Shown here: in pieces, positions 14,557-20,032 of the stretch
Layout: each line of letters begins with the position of its first letter
How positions within the stretch are numbered: the stretch's first letter is position 1
DNA from: Bacillota bacterium
Lineage (GTDB): Bacteria; Bacillota; Bacilli; Paenibacillales; NBRC-103111
Reading direction: 5' to 3'
NCBI GenBank assembly: GCA_023388055.1
Contig: JAEWGW010000045.1
Coordinates: forward strand, 1 to 20,032
Length of the DNA stretch: 20,032 nucleotides
Made by a program: the position numbers and the translations under genes
Notes under the pieces: generated by a model
Database searches by the model: none
The model's input: only the letters and a program-made list of their open reading frames with translations
Told to the model about the DNA's origin: nothing

Positions 14557-15078
14557 ATGAGCGACAAGCTATATAATGTAGGAAAAATCGTCAACACTCA
14601 CGGCATCCGGGGGGAATTGAAAATTCTGTCCCAGACGGATTTTCCGGAGCTGCGGTTTGTGAAGGGAAGCACGCTCATTCTGGTGGACCCGGAGAGCGGC
14701 AAACAGATCCAAACCCAGGTGGAGCAGGCCCGCGAGCATAAGGGGATGTTCATTACCCGCTTCCAGGGATGGGATAACATCAACCAAGTGGAGCAATACA
14801 AGGGCTGGCAGGTAAAGGTGAACGAGGAGAGCCTGGCCGATTTGGACGAGGACGAATACTATTACCATGAGATTCTGGGCTGCGCGGTTGTAACGGCCGA
14901 CGGGGAAAAGCTGGGGGAGATCAAGGAAATCCTGACTCCCGGAGCTAACCATGTCTGGGTGGTCAAACGCCCCAAAGGCCGCGATCTGCTCCTGCCGGTC
15001 ATTGACGAGGTCGTGCTTGAGGTGGATGTGGAGAACAAGCAGGTTACCGTGGAGCTGATGGAAGGACTGCTGGAATGA
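14557..15078 (+). CDS. rimM: Ribosome maturation factor RimM
   Basis: A 173-aa 30S assembly factor. The N-terminal RimM domain opens with YNVGKIVNTHGIRGELKI (residues about 5-22), and the C-terminal PRC-barrel spans about 95-170 (EYYYHEILGCAV, LLLPVIDEVV). It binds ribosomal protein uS19 and helps mature the 16S 3' domain. AAGGAAG lies about 10 nt before the ATG. Its TGA overlaps the trmD ATG by four bases, so translation of the two is likely coupled. It follows a terminator, so its own promoter or read-through is needed; none is clear. Confidence 0.96.
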   Translation: MSDKLYNVGKIVNTHGIRGELKILSQTDFPELRFVKGSTLILVDPESGKQIQTQVEQAREHKGMFITRFQGWDNINQVEQYKGWQVKVNEESLADLDEDEYYYHEILGCAVVTADGEKLGEIKEILTPGANHVWVVKRPKGRDLLLPVIDEVVLEVDVENKQVTVELMEGLLE

Positions 15079-15947
15079 AGATCGATGTTCTGACCTTGTT
15101 TCCCGAGATGTTCGAGGGGGTATTCGGTGCGAGTATCCTGGGTAAAGCCCGCCAAAAAGGGCTTGTTTCCCTGTCTACCCTGAATTTCCGGGACTATGCC
15201 AACAATAAGCATAATACGGTAGATGATTATCCCTTCGGCGGTGGAGGAGGAATGGTGCTGAAGCCCGGCCCCATTTTCGCCGCGGTGGAGGAATTAATGG
15301 AGCGGCATTATCCCGGTACCGTTGGCGGTAATGATGTCGACGGTCTGACGGATGTGCCGGAGAGTGAATCGGAAGAAGTGACGGTAGGGGAGCCGGTTCA
15401 GTCGCTGGAAGATCTGCCCAAGACTGCACCCAGACCCCGGGTGATCCTCATGTGTCCGCAAGGGGAGCCCTTCACCCAACGGAAGGCGGAGGAGCTGTCC
15501 CGGGAGAAGCATCTGATCTTCATTTGCGGCCACTACGAAGGCTATGACGAACGGATACGGGAGCATCTGGTCACTGATGAGCTTTCCATCGGGGATTATG
15601 TGCTGACAGGCGGCGAGCTGCCTGCCATGGTGGTCATCGACAGCGTAGTGCGTCTCTTGCCCGGGGTTCTTGGCAATCAGCTGTCTGCCGTTACGGATTC
15701 GTTCAGCACGGGACTTTTGGAGTACCCCCACTACACCCGCCCGGCCCAATTCCGGGATTGGGAGGTGCCGGAGGTGCTCTTGTCCGGCCATCACGAGAAC
15801 ATCGAGCTATGGCGGCGCAGACAGTCTCTGGAGCGGACCTGGAGAAGGCGTCCGGAGCTGCTGCGGGATGTGGAGCTGTCCAAGAAGGACAAGGAGTGGC
15901 TGGGGGAGCTGAAGCGGCAGGCGGCTTTGAACAGGGAGCAGGAGTGA
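15075..15947 (+). CDS. trmD: tRNA (guanine37-N1)-methyltransferase TrmD with acidic insertion
   Basis: A SPOUT-class, knotted methyltransferase that uses S-adenosylmethionine to make m1G37 in tRNAs and so prevents frameshifting. Recognised parts are MKIDVLTLFPEMFEG, DDYPFGGGGGMVLKPGP (50-66), FICGHYEGYDERIREH (149-164) and SIGDYVLTGGELPAM (171-185); R160 and D174 match the catalytic positions known in the family. At 290 aa it is well above the usual 240-250. The excess is an acidic stretch at about residues 75-119 (with DVPESESEEVTVGEP) between the Gly-rich loop region and RPRVILMCPQG, where the B. subtilis protein has only about seven residues. The reading frame is intact. The start overlaps rimM (ATGA). 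Confidence 0.97.
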   Translation: MKIDVLTLFPEMFEGVFGASILGKARQKGLVSLSTLNFRDYANNKHNTVDDYPFGGGGGMVLKPGPIFAAVEELMERHYPGTVGGNDVDGLTDVPESESEEVTVGEPVQSLEDLPKTAPRPRVILMCPQGEPFTQRKAEELSREKHLIFICGHYEGYDERIREHLVTDELSIGDYVLTGGELPAMVVIDSVVRLLPGVLGNQLSAVTDSFSTGLLEYPHYTRPAQFRDWEVPEVLLSGHHENIELWRRRQSLERTWRRRPELLRDVELSKKDKEWLGELKRQAALNREQE

Positions 15948-15992
15948 GGCGGACGGCTGGTAAATAGTTATCAAAAAAAGTTGAGACAAACA

Positions 15993-16021
15993 TTGCTATG
16001 CGCCCGCAGATATGTTAGTAT
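15993..16021 (+). promoter_or_regulatory. Predicted promoter of rplS
   Basis: TTGCTA (15993-15998) and TAGTAT (16016-16021) are 17 bp apart, and TGT before the -10 makes it extended. Transcription would start near 16028, about 100 nt before rplS. It lies in the 182-bp gap after trmD. Confidence 0.55.
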
Positions 16022-16027
16022 ATTTAA

Positions 16028-16125
16028 TGTTGTGATTTGATAACGGTGGTCCTCTACGCGGTTGCGGCTCATCAATTGGGATGTAGGCCGATAAGCGGAA
16101 TGAACACCTGTGTGGAAGGAGGAAG
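16028..16125 (+). promoter_or_regulatory. Structured rplS leader, candidate L19 leader RNA
   Basis: The leader can fold with GGTG near 16046 pairing to CACC near 16105, and inside it GGTC and TAC pairing to GTA and GGCC (near 16084) with a bulge. Bacillus species carry a described structured L19 leader before rplS, thought to be autoregulatory. Position fits, but I could not test the covariance model, so the identity is an inference. Confidence 0.4.
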
Positions 16126-16129
16126 TCAA

Positions 16130-16474
16130 ATGAATTTGTTGGTTCAAGAAATTACGAAGGAACAACTTCGCAAGGATATTCCGAGCTTTCGTCCAGGCGA
16201 CACCCTGAAGGTGTACGTGAAGGTTATCGAGGGTTCCCGCGAACGGGTTCAGCTGTTTGAAGGCGTTGTGATCAAGCGTCGCGGCGGTGGTATCAGCGAA
16301 ACGTTTACCGTTCGTAAAATCTCTTACGGTGTTGGTGTGGAAAGAGCATTCCCGCTCCATTCCCCGAAGATCGATAAAATCGAAGTAGCCCGTCGTGGTA
16401 AGGTTCGCCGCGCTAAGCTCTACTACCTGCGCGCACTTCGCGGCAAGGCAGCAAGAATTACCGAAATCCGATAA
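16130..16474 (+). CDS. rplS: 50S ribosomal protein bL19
   Basis: A 114-aa large-subunit protein at the subunit interface. MNLLVQEITKEQLRKDIPSF, the segment GDTLKVYVKVIEGSRERVQL and FEGVVIKRRGGGISETFTVR are diagnostic, and length is the family norm. AAGGAGG (16116-16122) lies 7 nt before the ATG at 16130, which rules out longer in-frame starts back to 16037. It has its own predicted promoter and structured leader and a terminator after it, so it may be expressed apart from trmD. Confidence 0.98.
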   Translation: MNLLVQEITKEQLRKDIPSFRPGDTLKVYVKVIEGSRERVQLFEGVVIKRRGGGISETFTVRKISYGVGVERAFPLHSPKIDKIEVARRGKVRRAKLYYLRALRGKAARITEIR

Positions 16475-16482
16475 GATTGAAC

Positions 16483-16522
16483 AGGGGGCTTGGGCACAGC
16501 ACAAGCCTCCTTTCGGTTTTTT
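16483..16522 (+). terminator. Intrinsic terminator after rplS
   Basis: AGGGGGCTTG (16483-16492) pairs with CAAGCCTCCT (16502-16511), with one G-U pair and a nine-base loop. The T-rich tail is interrupted (TTCGGTTTTTT), so it may stop only part of the transcription into lepB. Confidence 0.75.
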
Positions 16523-16552
16523 GAGGAGTTTTAGGGATGGAGGCTCACAAGA

Positions 16553-17137
16553 ATGGAACAGGAGCAACAATTGCCCGAACAACCGGCACAGGCTGTTTCA
16601 ATGAAGAGCGAAGCATGGGAATGGACCAAGGCGCTGTTTATCGCCGCCGTTCTCGTTATTATTATCCGCTGGTTTATTTTTGCACCGTTCATTGTGGACG
16701 GGCCCTCCATGGAACCGAATTTCCACACCAGAGAACGGCTTATCGTGAACAAGATTATTTATAATATCCGGACTCCCGAACGTGGTGAAGTGGTGGTCTT
16801 CCACGCGCCGACGGGTGTGGATTATATTAAGCGGGTCATTGGTTTGCCCGGCGAGAAGATCAAGATCCAAAACAATAAAGTGTTTATTAACGGCGAAGAA
16901 TTAAAGGAACCCTACTTGCAGGAAGCCGTTGACGATTACAAGGCCAGGACCAACAGCAATTATAACGTGGACTTTTCGGAGATCACGGTTGAGGATGGCA
17001 AGGTATTCGTCATGGGCGACAACCGGGTCAACAGCCAGGATAGCCGGGCAATCGGCACTGTTGCTTTTGACAAGATTGTCGGCCGTGCGGATGTCCGCTT
17101 CTGGCCCCTGGCCAAGTTGGGATTTATCAAGCATTAA
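16553..17137 (+). CDS. lepB: Type I signal peptidase
   Basis: A 194-aa membrane-anchored serine protease that removes signal peptides from exported preproteins. One N-terminal membrane segment (about 26-45, ALFIAAVLVIIIRWFIFAPF) is followed by the extracytoplasmic catalytic domain. The nucleophile is Ser52 (DGPSMEP) and the general base Lys93 (YIKRVIGLPGE); GDNR at 155-158 and SQDSR at 161-165 are box E. One membrane segment and this size mark the Gram-positive SipS type. GGAGG lies 9 nt before the ATG. In B. subtilis no signal peptidase sits here, but rplS-lepB-rbgA order is, to my knowledge, common in related groups. rbgA begins 15 nt downstream, so the two form one operon. Confidence 0.96.
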   Translation: MEQEQQLPEQPAQAVSMKSEAWEWTKALFIAAVLVIIIRWFIFAPFIVDGPSMEPNFHTRERLIVNKIIYNIRTPERGEVVVFHAPTGVDYIKRVIGLPGEKIKIQNNKVFINGEELKEPYLQEAVDDYKARTNSNYNVDFSEITVEDGKVFVMGDNRVNSQDSRAIGTVAFDKIVGRADVRFWPLAKLGFIKH

Positions 17138-17152
17138 GGTGAGGTGAGAAAG

Positions 17153-18028
17153 ATGGCAACCATTCAGTGGTTTCCCGGCCACATGACCAGGGCGAGACGG
17201 CAGATTGAAGAAAAGCTGAAGCTCATCGACGTGGCCATCGAGCTTATTGATGCCCGTGTCCCCCTGTCCAGCCGCAATCCGATGGTTGATACCATCCTGC
17301 AGCATAAGCCCCGCCTGGTACTCTTGAACAAGCTTGATCTGGCCGATCCGGCCGCTACCGCGGACTGGGTCGCTTTTTTTCAGGAGAAGGGATTGGATGC
17401 GCTGCCCATTGACGCGGTAACCGGAAGCGGTACGCGTGAGATTGTGCCGCGGTGCAGGAAGCTGATGGCCGAGAAGATGGAGGCCCGCCAGCGCAAAGGA
17501 ATGAACCCCAGGGCGATCCGCGCTTTGATCGTAGGTATTCCGAACGTGGGCAAATCCACGCTGATCAACAAGCTGGCAGGGCGCAAGGTGGCCGCTACAG
17601 GCGACAAACCGGGTGTGACCAAGGGCCAGCAGTGGATCAAGATGGCAGGTGGAGAGCTGGAGCTTCTGGATACCCCGGGTATTCTGTGGCCCAAGTTTGA
17701 AGACCAGCAGGTGGGTTTACGCTTGGCAACGATTGGCTCCATCAAGGAAGAAATTATGCCGGCAGATGAAGTGGCCTTTTATGCCGTTCGCTATATGGCC
17801 GAGGCGTATCCGGGAGTACTGTCCGAGCGTTATGGGATCGGAGAACTGCCTGCGGACCTGTCCGAGGCCGAAACTATCATTGAGCTGATGGAAAACATCG
17901 GCCGCAAACGGGGCTGTGTGGCCTCCGGAGGCCGTGTGGATCTGGGCAAGGCGTCCACGCTGATTCTTCGTGAGTTGCGCGCAGGCAAGCTGGGGCGCAT
18001 CAGCCTGGAACGTCCGGATATGGCGTAG
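17153..18028 (+). CDS. rbgA: Ribosome biogenesis GTPase RbgA (YlqF)
   Basis: A 291-aa circularly permuted GTPase needed for late 50S assembly. The motif order is permuted as expected: G4 NKLD at 59-62, then G1 GIPNVGKST at 128-136, then G3 DTPG at 173-176. The N-terminal IQWFPGHMTRARR is the family signature, and the C-terminal helical domain binds the ribosome. Length is close to the B. subtilis protein (282 aa). The ATG at 17153 is preceded by GAGGTG 6 nt upstream. An in-frame GTG at 17144 lies within that site and is less likely. It follows lepB by 15 nt and ends the unit before a terminator at 18129. Confidence 0.97.
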   Translation: MATIQWFPGHMTRARRQIEEKLKLIDVAIELIDARVPLSSRNPMVDTILQHKPRLVLLNKLDLADPAATADWVAFFQEKGLDALPIDAVTGSGTREIVPRCRKLMAEKMEARQRKGMNPRAIRALIVGIPNVGKSTLINKLAGRKVAATGDKPGVTKGQQWIKMAGGELELLDTPGILWPKFEDQQVGLRLATIGSIKEEIMPADEVAFYAVRYMAEAYPGVLSERYGIGELPADLSEAETIIELMENIGRKRGCVASGGRVDLGKASTLILRELRAGKLGRISLERPDMA

Positions 18029-18044
18029 CCGAAGGTGAAGGGAA

Positions 18045-18078
18045 GGGCGGATAACGGCTATGCCGTTCATAACCGCCC
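18045..18078 (+). other. Hairpin after rbgA
   Basis: GGGCGG (18045-18050) pairs with CCGCCC (18073-18078), and inside it AACGGC (18053-18058) pairs with GCCGTT (18062-18067). There is no T run, so it may protect the 3' end or be a relic rather than terminate. The real terminator follows about 50 bp later. Confidence 0.5.
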
Positions 18079-18128
18079 TGAGCCAGATGTGCCAACAGCC
18101 AACAGCAGCGCAGTATACATCACAAGTG

Positions 18129-18158
18129 AAAACCGCTCCCAGTGGGGCGGTTTTTTTT
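18129..18158 (+). terminator. Intrinsic terminator of the lepB-rbgA unit
   Basis: AAAACCGCTCC (18129-18139) pairs with GGGGCGGTTTT (18144-18154), 11 bp with one G-U pair and a four-base loop, and T continues to 18158. The A-rich 5' arm makes it look bidirectional. Confidence 0.93.
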
Positions 18159-18181
18159 GTGTGTGAGGAATCCGCAAGCTG

Positions 18182-18366
18182 CTGGCGGACCGTACAGCCC
18201 TTATTTGGGCTGAATCAGGCTTTTGGCTGCCCTAGCGGACCGTGGTTCCGCTAAAAGAGCTCATTTGGCTCATTGAAGGTTCTTGGAGCTGAAATAACGG
18301 CTTCTCGGTCCGTAAGATGGACGGAGGAGGCATTTTGGAGCAAATAGCGGCCTCTCAGTCCGTTAG
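18182..18366. repeat. 185-bp palindromic intergenic element, copy 3
   Basis: Direct half-units start at 18182 (CTGGCGGACC) and 18232 (CTAGCGGACC). Inverted half-units end at 18316 (GGTCCGTAAG) and 18366 (CAGTCCGTTAG). Steps are again 50, 84 and 50 bp and total length is 185 bp. The left half is the most diverged of the three copies; the second direct unit has its CATTTG about 10 bases late, yet the overall spacing is unchanged. The element fits exactly between the rbgA terminator (24 bp to the left) and the rnhB promoter (9 bp to the right). Confidence 0.8.
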
Positions 18367-18374
18367 GGAGTGAT

Positions 18375-18404
18375 GGGACAGAGCGTTGACATAGCAGGTA
18401 TAAT
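18375..18404 (+). promoter_or_regulatory. Predicted promoter of rnhB
   Basis: A perfect -10 TATAAT (18399-18404) has GGGACA 18 bp upstream (18375-18380, 4 of 6 to consensus). A TTGACA at 18385-18390 is too close to that -10 to act with it. The start point would be near 18411, giving a leader of about 53 nt. Confidence 0.6.
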
Positions 18405-18463
18405 AAGAGAAGGAACTTTCATTGTTCTCACGCACGGAATTTGTCATGAATAGGGGAATACGG

Positions 18464-19072
18464 ATGCTGGATTACGAAAAAGAGCTTTGGGCCAACGGCT
18501 ACAGCCTGATTGCCGGAGTGGACGAGGTGGGACGCGGCTGTCTCTTCGGGGATGTGGTAGCGGCGGCAGTTATTTTGCCCCAGGGACTGGTGATTGAAGG
18601 GGTTAACGATTCCAAGAAGCTTTCGGAGAAACGCCGGGAGGTTTTATACGACATGATCCGAGAGCAGGCCCTGGCCATCGGCATCGGATATGCGGACGCA
18701 GAAACAGTGGACAGGATCAACATCAAGCAGGCGGCCCGCCTGGCGATGAAGCAGGCCTTGGACAAGCTGGAGATAAAGCCGGACCATCTGTTGGTGGATG
18801 CGGAAAAGGTGGATGTGCCGCTGCCCCAGCTGGCGATTATCCATGGGGACGCACTAAGCCAATCCATCGCCGCCGCTTCTATTATTGCCAAGGTAACCCG
18901 GGACCGGATGTGCCTCCATTGGGACCTGGATTATCCGGAATACGGCCTTGCCATACATAAGGGATACGCAACCAAGCAGCACCGGGAGGCTCTGGAGGCC
19001 CATGGCCCCTCTCCTTTGCATAGAAGAAGCTTTCTCGGTAAAATACTGACCCAGCAGCAGGAGCTGTTCTAA
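18464..19072 (+). CDS. rnhB: Ribonuclease HII
   Basis: A 202-aa enzyme that cuts RNA in RNA-DNA hybrids and at single ribonucleotides in DNA. The acidic residues are Asp20-Glu21 (AGVDEVGRG), Asp112 (LLVDAEKV) and Asp147 (AKVTRDRM), and NDSKKLSEKRRE is a family block. The N-terminal loop reads GRGCLFGDVVAAAV where most family members have GRGPLAGPVVAAAV. I chose the ATG at 18464, with AGGGGA 6 nt upstream. ATG at 18446 and TTG at 18422 are in frame alternatives; the TTG also has AAGGA upstream, but that lies at the predicted transcript start. It lacks the about 55-70-residue N-terminal extension of B. subtilis RnhB. The ylqG-like gene follows 139 nt later. Confidence 0.95.
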   Translation: MLDYEKELWANGYSLIAGVDEVGRGCLFGDVVAAAVILPQGLVIEGVNDSKKLSEKRREVLYDMIREQALAIGIGYADAETVDRINIKQAARLAMKQALDKLEIKPDHLLVDAEKVDVPLPQLAIIHGDALSQSIAAASIIAKVTRDRMCLHWDLDYPEYGLAIHKGYATKQHREALEAHGPSPLHRRSFLGKILTQQQELF

Positions 19073-19140
19073 GTGTTCGGTTAGGATGCGGCTCATCAGG
19101 AACAGGGATTCTGCCGATAAAGTAGTACCCGATCAAATAG

Positions 19141-19167
19141 AGCCGGTGTCACCAAGAAACACCGGCT
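19141..19167. other. Perfect hairpin between rnhB and the YlqG-like gene
   Basis: AGCCGGTGT (19141-19149) and ACACCGGCT (19159-19167) form a perfect 9-bp stem with a nine-base loop. An A/T-rich but not T-run sequence follows, so it is not a standard terminator. It may limit or stabilise the transcript. Confidence 0.55.
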
Positions 19168-19211
19168 AAATAATAAATTCCGGAAGATCAGCGGAGGAAG
19201 GAGGAAAAGCC

Positions 19212-20032
19212 ATGAATATCAGCCAATTGCTCCGCAGTGTGATTGGAGATATGCAGGTATCCGATGCCCGAACCCTGGAGCTTAAGGTGGGGCAGATCGT
19301 GCGGGGAGTCGTGCTTCAGATGCTCTCCGAGCAGGATGCGTTGATGAATATCGGCGGCGCCCAGGTCCAGGCCCATCTGGAGGCGCCTCTGGCCAAGGGG
19401 CAGTCGGCGCTGCTTCAGGTCCAGCCGGAGTCCATGGCCGGGAAGATTGTGCTGAAGCCTGTGGAGGTATCCCAGGTGCAGATTCCGGAGCCTTCATTGG
19501 CGGAGCTGTTGAAAAGCTTCGAGCTGAAGGATACTCCCGGCAACCGCAGGGCGCTTCAGGACCTGCATCAAGCCAAGCTGCCGCTTACCCGGGAGAATGT
19601 TCAGGGCTACGCCGATATGGCTGCCAGCCAGCCTGAAGGTGCGGCAGACGGCGAATGGCGGCAATCGGCGCTATTGGCCATGAAGCGGGGCCTGCCTTTA
19701 ACTCAAGAGACAGTAGCTTCCCTGCACCGGACTGTTTTTGGGGGCGGGGTAGGCCGGACCATCGAAAATTTGGGCAGCCACCTTGCCGGCTTCCTGGGAA
19801 ATGATGCACCGGATGCCGCTGTTAGTCCGGCAACACGGAATCTGATGGCGCAGGTGAAGCAAGCGCTGGAGGCCCTGCCTGCCATGCCGCAGGCCGCTGA
19901 CGCGGACGCTGGCGCTGTCACTGCGCCGGGGCCGCGCACAGCGGGCGAGGCCGCCCAGGCTGCCCGCGCGGACGCTCCTGCAGCAGCCGCGCGGCCAGCC
20001 GCTGCCGGCGAAGCGGCGGCGCAGCCGAAGGC
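19212..20032 (+). CDS. YlqG-like protein, N-terminal part (cut by window end)
   Basis: An open frame of 273 codons that continues past the window edge. It starts MNISQLLRSVIGDMQVSDAR, with AAGGAGG 7 nt before the ATG. Residues 20-90 look like a small beta-rich domain (LKVGQIVRGVVLQMLSEQDA, MNIGGAQVQAHLEAPLAKGQ), resembling the region in FliK-like proteins, followed by helical segments. From about residue 215 it becomes an Ala/Pro-rich low-complexity linker with GC-rich codons. In B. subtilis ylqG follows rnhB and precedes ylqH, a small FlhB-like C-terminal protein, so position supports the YlqG assignment. A link to flagellar hook-length control or export has been proposed for such pairs but is not shown here. 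Its function is unknown to me. Confidence 0.8.
   Translation, partial: MNISQLLRSVIGDMQVSDARTLELKVGQIVRGVVLQMLSEQDALMNIGGAQVQAHLEAPLAKGQSALLQVQPESMAGKIVLKPVEVSQVQIPEPSLAELLKSFELKDTPGNRRALQDLHQAKLPLTRENVQGYADMAASQPEGAADGEWRQSALLAMKRGLPLTQETVASLHRTVFGGGVGRTIENLGSHLAGFLGNDAPDAAVSPATRNLMAQVKQALEALPAMPQAADADAGAVTAPGPRTAGEAAQAARADAPAAAARPAAAGEAAAQPK

Noticed and set aside
18385..18404. TTGACA plus TATAAT as the rnhB promoter
   Set aside because: They are only 8 bp apart. The TATAAT is better paired with GGGACA at 18 bp.

Overview
This window looks like chromosomal DNA from a moderately high-GC Gram-positive bacterium of the Bacillales, most likely Paenibacillus or a close relative. The genus is an inference from gene order and protein style (ylxM-ffh-rpsP-khpA-rimM-trmD-rplS-lepB-rbgA-rnhB), strong AAGGAGG-type ribosome binding sites and the type of intergenic repeats. 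It could not be checked by a database search.

Layout. (1) 1-724: the 3' end of an rRNA operon on the + strand: 23S tail, a spacer without tRNA, 5S rRNA and a strong terminator. (2) 725-7500: an accessory/metabolic stretch with every gene on the - strand: phosphoketolase (xfp), a GntR/UTRA regulator and glutamine-dependent NAD+ synthetase (nadE). (3) 7600-11340: a transport block. A 14-TM DHA2-type exporter faces away from a TetR regulator, which meets a second MFS transporter tail to tail. (4) 11340-11880: a gene-free stretch packed with short repeats and hairpins. (5) 11878-20032: the conserved SRP/ribosome/tRNA-modification cluster on the + strand, ending in RNase HII and the first 273 codons of a YlqG-like protein cut by the window edge.

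How the genes work together. The right half joins co-translational protein targeting (YlxM, Ffh, signal peptidase I) to ribosome assembly and tRNA modification (S16, KhpA, RimM, TrmD, L19, RbgA). Terminators after khpA, rplS and rbgA, and promoter-like sequences before ylxM, rplS and rnhB, divide it into several transcription units. In the left half the TetR protein probably represses the exporter beside it. Nothing in the sequence ties the GntR protein to phosphoketolase except position.

The most notable content is non-coding. Three intergenic elements (875-1059, 4236-4420, 18182-18366) have diverged in sequence but share one exact plan: 185 bp long, two direct half-units 50 bp apart, then two inverted half-units 50 bp apart, with an 84-bp offset across the centre. 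A separate 161-bp TA-flanked inverted-repeat (MITE-like) element sits between the predicted promoter and the ribosome binding site of xfp. Four 24-bp AT-rich repeats spaced 51, 52 and 51 bp apart lie upstream of ylxM. No phage, CRISPR-cas, defence or biosynthetic gene cluster was seen.
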